Positions 34,375 to 44,400 of a stretch of DNA of 64,000 nucleotides are shown piece after piece; position 1 is the first letter of the stretch, and each line of letters begins with the position of its first letter. Source of the stretch: an uncultured Kiritimatiellota bacterium (lineage in GTDB: Bacteria > Verrucomicrobiota > Kiritimatiellia > RFP12 > UBA1067); NCBI GenBank assembly GCA_934635225.1, contig CAKTYZ010000003.1, positions 146,840 to 210,839 on the forward strand. Direction: 5' to 3'. The notes beneath the pieces were generated by a model, which saw only the letters and a list, made by a program, of their open reading frames with translations, searched no databases and had not been told where the DNA came from. The position numbers and the translations under genes were made by a program.

Positions 34375-35449
34375 CACAAATCACCGCCTTTCCCTTGCGC
34401 AGAATCCTGTACTGCTTGCCGGGCAGATAGCGATTCTTCTCGCCTCCTGCAACCGCGATGTAGCCCGACTTCGCAAGCGGCGTCAGGTAGCGGGCCGTGA
34501 AGAAGTTCGCGCTGGCGATTCCGAGAGCCGCGCGCAGTTCGGCCGGACGCCTCGGACCGTCCGCGAGCCGCTTCAGGATGTCGTACGCCACCTTGTCACT
34601 GCCCTTCTCCAGCAGATGCGGGACACGGTCTGGCAGGGACTGCTCAAACCGGGCGAAATCCCTCCGCCTCGCCTTCCACTGCTTCTCATCATCCACCGAG
34701 AGACCCTTCTTCGCACGGCCGGAGAGACGCTCGTCGGCAAGTTCCTTCAGAACGAGGCGAATCGACTTCTCGTGCATCTCACGGACTTTCCCCCACGGCA
34801 AGGGGCAGAAGGCGGAATAGATGAACCGATAGCCGTCGACACACCGCGCATCACCCCTCGCCGCCGCGGCGAAGCTGCACCATTCGTATTCGTCCGGCCA
34901 GCGGACCATCTTCGCCTTGACCGGATTGCGGTCGATGTAGCCCGCCATGTTCATCAGCTCCGCCTTCTCGTCCGGCTCGCACGTCTTCGCGCGGAAACGC
35001 GACTCCCAGATCGTCCCCGTGTGGACGCGCCGGCCGTTGTAGGACATCGTCGCGGTCTGCTTGAGCGTCTTCATGAACTCGCTCGCGCTCCACATCCGGC
35101 GCAGATAGCGCCTGCGGAAGCGCCCCCTGCCGTTCACACCGCCGATCTTCCCCAGCAGCTCCCACTCCTTCTCGATCTCGGCCAGGGCCGTCCCGGAGTA
35201 AAGCGCGCGGATGCAGGCCAGGAGCTCGTCGTCCGACAGCTCGCGGGGATCCGGCACGTAGACGAGGATGTGGAAGTGGTTGCTCATGAAGCAATACGCC
35301 AGCACCTCCACGCAGGAAAACGTCGCAACGCGCCAAAGCCGTTCGACGAAGCGCGTCTTCTCCTCGTCATTCAGGAAGAACGCGCGGTTGGCAATGCGGC
35401 TGATCAGATGGCAGCACTGGTTGGTCTTGAAGTTGCGCAACGGCCTCAT
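34370..35449 (-). CDS. REP-associated tyrosine transposase (RAYT, Y1_Tnp)
   Basis: 359 aa from the ATG at 35449. The frame opens earlier, but a TATAAT box ends 7 nt before this ATG. YCFMSNHFHILVYVPDP contains the HUH metal-binding motif, and GYIDRNPVKAKMVRWPDEYE the Y1 tyrosine region with NP..A. The C-terminal part (about residue 250 on) adds a winged-helix-like region ending YLPGKQYRILRKGK. RAYTs nick and move REP sequences; matching inverted repeats sit at both ends. A fragment of the same family lies at 23.1 kb, across the defence island. Confidence 0.93.
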   Translation of the reverse strand: MRPLRNFKTNQCCHLISRIANRAFFLNDEEKTRFVERLWRVATFSCVEVLAYCFMSNHFHILVYVPDPRELSDDELLACIRALYSGTALAEIEKEWELLGKIGGVNGRGRFRRRYLRRMWSASEFMKTLKQTATMSYNGRRVHTGTIWESRFRAKTCEPDEKAELMNMAGYIDRNPVKAKMVRWPDEYEWCSFAAAARGDARCVDGYRFIYSAFCPLPWGKVREMHEKSIRLVLKELADERLSGRAKKGLSVDDEKQWKARRRDFARFEQSLPDRVPHLLEKGSDKVAYDILKRLADGPRRPAELRAALGIASANFFTARYLTPLAKSGYIAVAGGEKNRYLPGKQYRILRKGKAVICA

Positions 35450-35456
35450 GGCGTAC

Positions 35457-35462
35457 ATTATA
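35457..35462 (-). promoter_or_regulatory. -10 box of RAYT gene
   Basis: TGGTATAAT on the minus strand, 7 nt before the ATG at 35449. Confidence 0.6.
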
Positions 35463-35472
35463 CCATAATTTC

Positions 35473-35516
35473 GCACAACCCCACCACCCGAACCCCACCA
35501 TTAGGGTCTGACCCTC
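35473..35516. repeat. REP-like inverted repeat, right end of RAYT element
   Basis: On the minus strand GAGGGTCAGACCCTAATGGT then GGGGTTCGGGTGGTGGGGTT. It pairs with 34332-34374 and abuts the truncated MATE gene. Confidence 0.85.
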
Positions 35517-35519
35517 TAA

Positions 35520-36023
35520 AGCCCCACCTGCGCCGCCTCGCAGGGCATCAACATCCTCACGGGACGCTACCACGGCGCCCGGCAGGAGGACGCCGCGGTG
35601 AACGTCTGCGCCTCGGGCGCCGTGCTGGTCGCCGCCGCCCTCACCGTCTGTTTCGCCGTCGCGCTCCCAGGGACGGACCTGATCATGGACCTCTTCCGCG
35701 GCGCCGACTCGACCTTCGATCCCGAAGCGTTCCGCCGCTGCGGCTTCCTCCTGTTCGTGATCATGTTCTTCCGCGAAATCGCCGAGGGCGCCCTGCTCGT
35801 CGCCGGCGGCGCCTTGCGCGGCGTCGGCGACACCGGTTACGTGATGAAACTGCAGTGTTCGGTCGAACTGTTCGTCCGCCTGCCGCTCATCTTCATCGTC
35901 TCGGCCCTCTCGGACTCCGTCTACCTTCTCTGGTTGACGATGCCCGTCGACCTCGGCTTCACGGCGATCCTCTTCGTCCGCCGCTGGCTCTCCGGCAAGT
36001 GGCGCACCCGCCACCTGGAATGA
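35520..36023 (+). pseudogene. MATE efflux transporter, 5'-truncated by RAYT element
   Basis: The plus-strand frame opens right at the end of the REP repeat (stop TAA at 35517) and reads TCAASQGINILTGRYHGARQ, a mid-protein MATE motif. It goes on with FREIAEGALLVAGGALRGVG, DTGYVMK, and the last helices, ending in GKWRTRHLE. Only 168 C-terminal codons of a roughly 450-residue transporter remain. The missing 5' part is nowhere in the window, so element insertion was accompanied by deletion or rearrangement. Confidence 0.85.
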
Positions 36024-36039
36024 CCCCCGCCCGGGACCG

Positions 36040-38403
36040 TCACTCCACGATGATGGACAGGCCCTTCCGGACCAACCGCAGGACGGCGTTCGCCGCGTCG
36101 TAGGCCACCAGGTAGCCACGCGCACGGCCATCCGCCACCACGGTCCAATCCGCCAGACCGGCCGTTCCCGCGCAGTCCGTAAACGTGCAGGGAATCGCAA
36201 TCTCCTTCGGCAGACCCGCCGCCGGAATGTCGGTCAGCGTCAGCGTGCCCTTCTCCGCCAGCTGCGCGCCCTTGATGGACATGCCGCCCGCGAGGGACAA
36301 CGTCAGTCCGTCGAGCGCGAAACCCGCCGCGTCCGCCGCCGAAACGTCCAGCGTCGTTCCCGCGGCCATCTCCACGGCATAGCTCGTCCGTCCGGGCACG
36401 ACCCCCTTCGTAACGTAATTCGACAACTCGAACATCTCCTTCGGCGATACGCCGCTCCTGAAATCACCGCCGCTCATCCAGTGTCCATGCTCTCTCGTTC
36501 CGATCGTCTCGGCCGCCGTCAGTTCGTGCAGGAGTTTCCACGTCGTACCGTCCGGGCTGGATTCGAACGTCCAGGAAATCGGCGTACCGACCTCTCCCCA
36601 GTCACCCGGCGCCCCAGAGCAGACGTCGAACGAAGACAACGAATTCGCACCTTCCGGCAGACGCCAGGAAATGACCTGCCATGTGGCCTGATCCGACTCC
36701 TGTGGCGTACGCAAGAATTCCGTATGCATAAAAACCATATCAGAGCCCTTCTCCATAATGTGATCGAGCGTCACCTCAAAGCCCTGGATCATCCATTCAT
36801 ATCGCAAATTGTCGGGCATGAGCTGATACTCGCCACGGGCGAAATCGGCCACCGCCTTCGTTGCCGAAACACCCGCGGGGCTCGGCCAGTCGATCCACCT
36901 CCCCGTGCCGTCGAAAAGGGCCAGTTCGCCGAGCTTGAGCGTCTTCCCGGATGCCGCGCCGGTGTTCTCTCGGATCGTCCAGCGGTAGAAGGTGTCCGTG
37001 CAGCCGAACTTGGAGAACACCACACCGCCCTCGTTCACGCAAATCGTCGCCGGCATCTTCCCCGGTTCGTAGACCGTGAGGCGTCCCGCTCCGCTTTTGT
37101 CGAGAACGCTTTCGCCGCCGAAACAAAGTCCCTTGACCGACCCGTCCCCCGCCGTGACGATCGGCGTGACGATGCGCCCGCCGTTGATGCATTCGATCGA
37201 CGAGGTATCGAACGTGGCGCCCGCCGGAAAGGTCAGCGTCATGCCGTCGACGATCATGTGCGCCCCGGCCGCGACCGAACACGACGCCAGCGTCAGCGGC
37301 GCCTTGACGAGCACGGTGCCGGCGTCGACCTGCAGCGTCGACTTCGCGGCGGCCGTCGCGGCGGAAACCGTGAGCGTGCCCGAACCGACCTTGATGATAT
37401 CCGTTTCATCCGCGATCGTGGCCGCGAGCGTCCCGTCGAGATCGTCCGCGCCGAACACCAGCGCACCCTTGCCCGCAATGGAACCTCCCGTCGTCGTCAC
37501 GGAATTGACATGTTGGGTGCAGACCGCCGCGAAGACGAGCTTCGAGCTTCCGCCTCTCGCCGTGACGGTTCCCTTGCCGCTGCCGAACGGCAACGTATCA
37601 TTGCAGAACATGCGGAACTTGGCATTGTCGCCCAGATACAGATTGTTGGAACCCGCCCAGACAATCGGTTCGCTCACTTCGATCTGCCCGTTGTTCGACG
37701 TGCCATCGCCCCAGGAGCACCTGAACTCGACGTTCCCCGTGCCGCGGACGGTCAGTTTGCCGGGGCCAATCTTGACGCTGTTGCCGTAGTTGGCAAGGTC
37801 GATCGTCACACCGGAGCCGTTGACGCTTTCCCAGATGAAGTCGCCGCGACCGACGAGCTCAGATCCCCAGCCCTGACCGGACCGGAGCGCACCGCCGGCG
37901 AAGAGCAATCGCGCAGGCTTGGCGTTGTCGTTGTACATGCCGCTCGTGCGGACGTAGCCGCTCTTCAGTGTCAGCACGTCGAGCGTCTCGCCCGCCGTAA
38001 CCGCATCGGCCGAGACGGTGAGACTGCCGAGACCGACGCCGCCCTTCTCCATGTCGGTGTTGCCGCCGTCGTTCAGAATCGTCCCGAAGCCGCCGTTCGC
38101 GCCGATGGTGAACGCCGTGGCGCTCCCCCCGCTCGGCCCCTCGCCGAAGCGCGTTCCCGAGCCGGAAAGTTCGATCCGGGCGTTGTCGCCCGCGGCGCAA
38201 CCGAGCGCGACCGTCTTCGGCAGCACGACGGCTCCGCCCGACACCGTCAACGTGCCGTGGATCTCGGCGGATTCAGGCTGTTCGGTCGGCGTGGACGTGA
38301 TGGACTTCGTCTCGTTCGCCTGAACGATGATGTCCTCGGCCATTGCCATCGGCGACGCCAATACGGCGGTCAGCGCCACCACGCCCATTACCATCTTGTT
38401 CAT
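36040..38403 (-). CDS. Secreted autotransporter-repeat (PATR-like) surface protein
   Basis: 787 aa. MNKMVMGVVALTAVLASPMAMA is a signal peptide. The body is rich in G, T, S, D and beta-strand repeats such as GSGTLTVSAATAAAKSTLQV and GPGKLTVRGTGNVEFR, the passenger-associated pattern of autotransporter-like surface proteins. Residues about 480-660 form a discoidin-like domain (FYRWTIRENTG, SWRLPEGANSLSSFDV). No beta-barrel or sorting signal is visible at the C-terminus, so attachment is unclear. AAGGAAAGGAAAACG precedes the ATG. It is probably a cell-surface or secreted protein for glycan contact. Confidence 0.7.
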   Translation of the reverse strand: MNKMVMGVVALTAVLASPMAMAEDIIVQANETKSITSTPTEQPESAEIHGTLTVSGGAVVLPKTVALGCAAGDNARIELSGSGTRFGEGPSGGSATAFTIGANGGFGTILNDGGNTDMEKGGVGLGSLTVSADAVTAGETLDVLTLKSGYVRTSGMYNDNAKPARLLFAGGALRSGQGWGSELVGRGDFIWESVNGSGVTIDLANYGNSVKIGPGKLTVRGTGNVEFRCSWGDGTSNNGQIEVSEPIVWAGSNNLYLGDNAKFRMFCNDTLPFGSGKGTVTARGGSSKLVFAAVCTQHVNSVTTTGGSIAGKGALVFGADDLDGTLAATIADETDIIKVGSGTLTVSAATAAAKSTLQVDAGTVLVKAPLTLASCSVAAGAHMIVDGMTLTFPAGATFDTSSIECINGGRIVTPIVTAGDGSVKGLCFGGESVLDKSGAGRLTVYEPGKMPATICVNEGGVVFSKFGCTDTFYRWTIRENTGAASGKTLKLGELALFDGTGRWIDWPSPAGVSATKAVADFARGEYQLMPDNLRYEWMIQGFEVTLDHIMEKGSDMVFMHTEFLRTPQESDQATWQVISWRLPEGANSLSSFDVCSGAPGDWGEVGTPISWTFESSPDGTTWKLLHELTAAETIGTREHGHWMSGGDFRSGVSPKEMFELSNYVTKGVVPGRTSYAVEMAAGTTLDVSAADAAGFALDGLTLSLAGGMSIKGAQLAEKGTLTLTDIPAAGLPKEIAIPCTFTDCAGTAGLADWTVVADGRARGYLVAYDAANAVLRLVRKGLSIIVE

Positions 38404-38433
38404 CTCGTTTTCCTTTCCTTGGGTTGTTGAAAA

Positions 38434-40539
38434 TCAAAGTCGTTTCCGGTCCGGCAAATCGGCCATCCACAGTCCGCTTCCGGTCGTCATCAGGAAAATC
38501 CGTCCCCCGCCGACGTACACATCGCGCCGTGCGCCGCTGGGGACGCGCAGGCTGTCGGGAATCTTCTCGAACGTCCGTGCGCCGTCATATGAGACGTAAA
38601 ACCCGTCTCCGCTCGACGCGACGGCGAAGCCCTTCACGGATCCGTCGAACGCGATCCGCCAGAAGCGTTTCAGCTCGGGCGCGCCCCGGAACGTGCGCCC
38701 GCCGTCCGTCGAAACGCTTGCATGATCGCCGCCGCGAACGAAACGTCCCGGCGTGAACGGATCTGGGACGGGCAGCGCCCCGAGGTCCGAAACCTTCTCC
38801 CAAACCTGCGCCTCGCGATCGAATCGGTAGAGTCCGCCGATCTTGCACGGTACGCACAGGAAGGAACCGTCCGGACCGAACGCCATCTGATGCCACGAAC
38901 CGCCCCACGGCGCGGCGGTGAAGAGTTCACGTCCCGGCGGCAGACCTTTCGAACACGACGACCAATTGACGCCCCCGTCGCACGAGCGGTAGACGCCGCC
39001 CTTGCCCGGTTCGCACGGACCCGACACCGCCAGATAGACGTCGTCGGTGAGGGGATCGACCGCCACGCTGAACGCCGGATGGACGCCGAACTTCTGATCG
39101 GGAAGTCCTCCGCCCGGCTTCACCGGATACGTCCAGTTCAAACCGCTGTCCGTCGAACGTCCGAGACGCGTGATGCCCCACTGGCCCCCCGCAGAATACA
39201 TCAGGTGCGGCGTGCGCCGCGAATAGGCGAAATCAAAACTGCCGGGCAGATTCAACGGACGTCCAAACGACTTGCCGCCATCCGTCGAGAAGAACATCAT
39301 CATGTCCGCGACGCCGTAACAGATGCGGTTGGCGTCAAACGGATCGATACCGACCGTGAACGACACGAGCGGCATGATGCCGTCCATCCGCGTGCGCCAG
39401 GCGGAACCGCCGTCGAACGATTCCCAGATATCGTAGAAATCCGTGGCGATCCAATGCTTCGGATCGTTCTCGTCGATGACAAGCGTGCAGAGCGAATCCA
39501 TCCTGCCGTTCGCGACGGCGTAGGAAAGGAACTCCGACTCCTTCGAAAACGACATCTTGCCCCGCGGCACTTCCGTCCAAGCCGCGTCATCCGCCTTCCG
39601 ACGGTAGATCCTGCCGTAGGCGCTGCCGATCGCGTAAAAGCCGGGACCCGCCGCAAGCGCGTAATAGTAACCGGGATTGTTGTAGGGCACGACCCCTTCC
39701 TTCCACGCGCCCAATCCCTCGCCGAACGGTTGCCAGCTCCGCCCGCCGTCCCGCGAAACCTTCACCTCGCGTCCGCAGGTGCCGACCAACTCGTCGCGTC
39801 CGCGGATCTGGACGATTTCCAGGAGAGGCTCCTTCGCCACGACCGCCCATGTTTCGCCCGAATCGTCCGACCGCCAGAAACCCGGATCGCCCTTGCCCGA
39901 CAGGTCGTGGGGCGAACAGGCGTAGAGACGGCCAGCGACCGTCCGGTCGAATCTGACGTCCGTGAAATAGGCGCCCTTCCCGCCGACGACCTTCCACGTC
40001 TCGCCGTTGTCGCGCGAACGGAAGATCCCGTCCCGGTCGGACGCCGCGACAAGTTCGTCCGGATTCGACGGGTTGCGCGCCAGCACGAGGCCCAGCGCCC
40101 GGTCCCGGCCGTTACCGTAGAACCGCGCCCGCAGCGTCTTGCGGAAACTGCGGCCGCCGTCCCGCGAAACGTAGACTCCCGCCGGCGCGTCGGAATTGTT
40201 GCCGCAGCAGAGCACGAAGGAATCGGCATCGCGCGGATCGACCGACATCGTCCGCACGTGATCGGCCTGGAAATGCCGATCGCCCGCGGAAAAATTCGAA
40301 TGGAGGGGACGCCAGGTGGCGCCGGCATCGTCCGAACGGTACGGACCGCCCACGTCGACATAGCAGTACCAGACATTCGTCGCCGAGGGACAGATGATCA
40401 CGTTCTGGAAGTACCCGCCGCCGTAAATCGGAGCGGGATGCCATCGGAAGGAATCGTCCGCTTCACATGAAAAAACCACCAAACCCAATGCCATCGCACG
40501 GGCCATCTTAAGCGCTTTGACGGGAAGAATACGCAACAT
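38434..40539 (-). CDS. Secreted Asp-box (BNR/sialidase-like, GH74-like) repeat protein
   Basis: 701 aa from the ATG at 40539; the open frame upstream to 41085 is group II intron sequence. MARAMALGLVVFSC just inside the start is a signal sequence, perhaps with a weak lipobox. At least ten Asp-box motifs follow, for example SDDAGATW, SRDNGETW, SDDSGETW, STDGGKSF, SCDGGVNW and STDGGRTF, indicating beta-propellers as in sialidases and GH74 xyloglucanases. Catalytic residues cannot be assigned, so it may hydrolyse or only bind glycans. It follows the autotransporter-repeat gene's promoter region by 30 bp and shares its orientation. Confidence 0.75.
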   Translation of the reverse strand: MLRILPVKALKMARAMALGLVVFSCEADDSFRWHPAPIYGGGYFQNVIICPSATNVWYCYVDVGGPYRSDDAGATWRPLHSNFSAGDRHFQADHVRTMSVDPRDADSFVLCCGNNSDAPAGVYVSRDGGRSFRKTLRARFYGNGRDRALGLVLARNPSNPDELVAASDRDGIFRSRDNGETWKVVGGKGAYFTDVRFDRTVAGRLYACSPHDLSGKGDPGFWRSDDSGETWAVVAKEPLLEIVQIRGRDELVGTCGREVKVSRDGGRSWQPFGEGLGAWKEGVVPYNNPGYYYALAAGPGFYAIGSAYGRIYRRKADDAAWTEVPRGKMSFSKESEFLSYAVANGRMDSLCTLVIDENDPKHWIATDFYDIWESFDGGSAWRTRMDGIMPLVSFTVGIDPFDANRICYGVADMMMFFSTDGGKSFGRPLNLPGSFDFAYSRRTPHLMYSAGGQWGITRLGRSTDSGLNWTYPVKPGGGLPDQKFGVHPAFSVAVDPLTDDVYLAVSGPCEPGKGGVYRSCDGGVNWSSCSKGLPPGRELFTAAPWGGSWHQMAFGPDGSFLCVPCKIGGLYRFDREAQVWEKVSDLGALPVPDPFTPGRFVRGGDHASVSTDGGRTFRGAPELKRFWRIAFDGSVKGFAVASSGDGFYVSYDGARTFEKIPDSLRVPSGARRDVYVGGGRIFLMTTGSGLWMADLPDRKRL

Positions 40540-40547
40540 GATAGTTG

Positions 40548-41385
40548 GTAGAGCGGGGCGCCCCCGAAGGGTACGCCCGCCCCCCATTAGAACCGGACGT
40601 GCAGATTTCCCGCATCCGGCTCCCCGTGCGGAACTCCCCTCTGTCGAGGGCCCTGTTATCGCCGTTCCCGATCCCCTTGTCGTTGCCGACGAAGTTTCAC
40701 GACTGGTTCGGCGGCATGTCCTGGAAGTGCTTGGGCGGCATTCGCGCTCCTCTTCACCAGAGAAGAGGCCGCACCGTTCATGGGTTTCTTCAACCACAAC
40801 TTTCCCAATACTCCATTCCATGCGCTCCTTTTCCACCGAAGACCCTTCGCTCCACAGGCATTGCCCTGTTTCCTCGCTACTACGATCTTCTCTGACTTCT
40901 GCTCTCGGTTTCCCTACCAGCAGATCTCCCAAGTTCCTGTGCTGAACTTTCAAGACGCGCCATGCCCTATGCCCCGTCCCGTCGAGCACACCGCATAATG
41001 GTTTCAGTGTGTCCGTGTTGGCTTCGTCGTAAACGATCCGCTTGACCACGGGATGCCTTTCGGCTATGAGTATCGAGGTGTACATGCGGGCTTCACTTTC
41101 TGTTATGGCTCATCTCTTTGTCGGGCTGGGCTTCTGCACATCGGTCGCCCTCTGCGCAGCCAGCCTTCCTATCAATATGCCATTATCTTTATTGAGTAGA
41201 CTCCTTACATTCTACAAGTTCAGCCAAGCTTTACTTGGCGCACCGTTTGGCTCATTCCTTCGTCGGGCTGGGCTTCTGCGCATTGGTCGCCCTCTACGTA
41301 GCCAGCCTTCCTATCAGTATGCCATTATCCTTACTGAGTAGATTCCTTTCATTCTACAAGTTCAGCCAAGCTTTGCTTGGCGCAC
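40548..41385 (-). mobile_element. Group II intron without ORF, degenerate, with internal 5' duplication
   Basis: The minus strand begins GTGCGCCAAGCAAAGCTTGG, matching the GUGYG 5' consensus and a 5' stem-loop. Domain V lies at 40622-40590: GAGCCGGATGCGGGAAATCT then GCACGTCCGGTTC, with an intact AGC triad and 33 nt. The 3' end is CTCTAC at 40548, as in the other relics. Between them are typical domain I sequences but no reverse transcriptase. It lies between the GH78-like/MBL gene and the Asp-box gene, in the same orientation, 8 nt before the latter's ATG. Confidence 0.8.
41102..41385 (-). repeat. 142-bp tandem duplication of intron 5' end
   Basis: GTGCGCC starts at 41385 and again at 41243. 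The 142 bp after each are near-identical (for example GGAAGGCTGGCT, GCCCAGCCCGAC), with scattered changes, so the duplication is not recent. The intron thus has two potential 5' ends. Confidence 0.8.
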
Positions 41386-41434
41386 CATAGCAGGGACTCC
41401 CTTCTGACATCAAGACTTTCTGACCTCATGCCCG

Positions 41435-44400
41435 TCACGGACGGGCACCCGCCTTCTGTGGCTGACCAGAGACGCCGTTCCAGACGCCCGTCACCCGCAA
41501 CTCCTCGTCATACGGCGAGAGCGTGAAGACACGGTAGGACGCGCCGCCCGGCGCAACCTTTACGACCACGTGCCCGCCCATCGGCGGCAAATCGCGCCAC
41601 CACGGCGCGCCCGCGTGCTCGACGCGCGAACGGTCGAAGACATAGGTGGGGAAGACCATGCGCGCGCCCGGATAGAGCGACCTGTCCGTGAGCGTCTCCA
41701 TCTGCTGCGCCTGGAAATGGAACGGCTCCCAGACGTTGTCGACATAGACGGCCGCGCGGACGGCGCGCACGAACGCCGGCGGCATCGTCTCGCGCCAGCC
41801 GTGGTGATTCTCCTTGCAGACATCGACCGGGCCGACGACCGGGCCCAGCAAAGTCTCGTAATCCGTCCAGGCGTCCGGCCCCGTCTTCCAGCCGCCATTG
41901 GCGTCGCCCGCCGAGTAGAAGCGAAACGGCCCGTAGGAGATGACGACCCCCAGGCTGAGGAGATTCTGGTCAGGGTTGTGCCCACCGGCCTTCAGATGCG
42001 CCGCCGCAACATCGCGCGTCTCCGTGCCGCGCCCCGTCCACATGACGCCATTTGCGCACAGGTTCCGCACATGGAACAGTTTCGCGAACGCGCCGTTCGC
42101 GTCGTGCCGAAGAGCAATTTGATCCAACGCGCCTACCCGGAACGCCTCCTGCTTCATCCCGTATTTCGCCTTGGCCCGCGCAACGAACGTTTCCATCATC
42201 TTCATGACCGGCGCCTCTTCGGTGCGGTACTTGCCGTGTTCGGGATACTCGTGGTCGAAGAACTGCCCGATGCGGAAGAACTCGCCGACCGTCGCCAGCC
42301 CGCTCGTCTTCCGTCCGTCCGCCGTGACATAGGCATACGTCGGATCGCCGCAGTGGTCGCTGTGCCAATGGGTGGCGATCATGTAGTCGATCCGCGTGGG
42401 ATCGGGCGAGACGCGCCGGATGTACCGCGCCATCCATTCGCCGCCCGTGCGCGCGGCGGACGGGAGTTTCGGGATGACGTCGGACTGCGAGGACTTCGCC
42501 CAGTCGCCCGTGTCGCAGACGACGGTCGTGCCGTCGGGGAAGATCCAGAACTGGTTCTCGCCCGTGCCCGTGTAGACCGAATGAAGTTCGAGTTCGCCCT
42601 TCTGCCACGGCGGCAGACGACGGCCGACCGCCGGGTCATCCGGCGCGCGGACGATGCGCGGACGCTCCGCCGCGACCGCCGTCCGCGTCCATCCGCGCGG
42701 CAAGACGACCTTCTCCTTCAATTTGCCGCCTTCCCGCGTCCAGGAATACGACAGCCGTCCGTCCGGCGTCGGCACCGACAGGCTGGCGCGCGTCAGCCCG
42801 ACGCCCTCTGGCGCGCGCAGCGTCACCCGCTTGGCGCGCAAGTCGATCGCGCGGACGCCCGCCGCGCAGCTCGCCAGGATGTTGGCCAGCGAACTGGCGT
42901 AGCCATGGCTACAGCTGTTCTTCTCCGCCACCAGGCCCTCCCACAGCGTGCCCGTGCGGTCGGCCATGTGCAGGAACCATCCGCAGCAGTCCTCCAGGGC
43001 CTTTCGGTCAAGCCCCTGCCGCGCGAGGACGTTCAGCCGGAACACGATGCCGACGAACGTCTCGGACGGCGGCACGTCCGGATAGAGGCCCTTGGACACG
43101 CGCGCGGGGCCGAACTCGTACACGAGTTTCCGCCAGAGCTCGGGATGCGACTGCGGCGTCGCCACGGCGAAGTAGAAGGCGTAGTACTGGCACGTCTCCG
43201 TGTGATGTTCCGTGCGCACGAGCCGCCCGTCGGGCTGGCGCACGGCATTGTCGTGGAACCACGTGCCGTCCCAGCTCTGGCGGCGCACGGTCGCGCGCAC
43301 GCGAGCGGCCTCTTCCGCGCAGGCGGGCAGCCCGTAGAGCGCGGCGACCTCGTCGAGCGCTTTCGCCCAGAGCATGTTCGACGGATAGTTCACGTCCTGC
43401 GCGAGCGACTGGGCCGCATCCCACGAGATGAAGCACCAGAACGGACAGTCGGACGGCAGCTTCTCCAAAAGGCCGTCCGCGTTCCTGAAGCCGCGCAGGG
43501 TCTCGACCTGCGACAGGACGCGCGCCTTCAGCGCATCCGCCGTCGCGCGGTCGCCCGTCTCGCGGACATAGTTCGCCAACTCGACGATGAACCACATCGA
43601 CCAGTTCGGTATGATCGCGCCGCCGGTGCCGGGATAGAACGACGGAAGCCAGCCCGGCGGACAGCCCGGATAGGATTCCGCCTGCGCAACGCCCTCCATC
43701 GCCAGGCGCGCCATGCCATTGTTCCCGGCCAGCAGACGGCTCGCCGCCGTCACGAACCACGTGTCGCAGCGCGCCGCGCCGCGCTCGCGGCTCGGGCAGT
43801 CCATCGGCATGTCCATCGTCGATTGCGCGCACGTCTCCTGCGCGGCGGCGAAGAGCCGCTCCAGCCGCGCATCGTCGCAAGAGAAGCGGGCGGCGTAAGG
43901 TTCGGGATTCTTGTACTCGCGCATCTCCACGCTCGACACGGTGGCCGCGCCTCCCGACATGAACGCATGGACATAGCGACACGCCGTCGCCTCGAACGCC
44001 TCCAGCTCGTAGGTGCCGGGCTGCGTCAGCTCCCAGACGGACACCATGGGGAAGCCAAAGCGCCGCAGGGGATCGGGCAGACCGTCGAGCAGCACCTCGT
44101 CCATCACGAGGAAGAGCGTCCCCGGCTCCGAACACGAGACCGTGCAGCGCACGAAGCCCGCGTCGTCGAACCCAAGGTCGAAGATCGCGCCCCGGCCCTT
44201 GGCGACGGCGGTGGGCGCGCCGTCGTCCGCCTTCGCCGTGACGCGCACATCGCGAAGGCGCTTGAGCAAGTCCCAGCCGTCAACGGCAAGGGCCGGACGT
44301 TCCGGCGGCGTACGGTCGTCAAAGTCAAACGCCGTCTCCGAGATTCGGCGCGCGGCACGCATCCGGAACTCGGGATAGGGCGCAATCCGGCGCTCGACCT

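Noticed and set aside
40540..41085. N-terminal 182 codons of the open frame before the Asp-box protein
   Set aside because: They translate group II intron domains, including domain V; a signal sequence appears only after the ATG at 40539.
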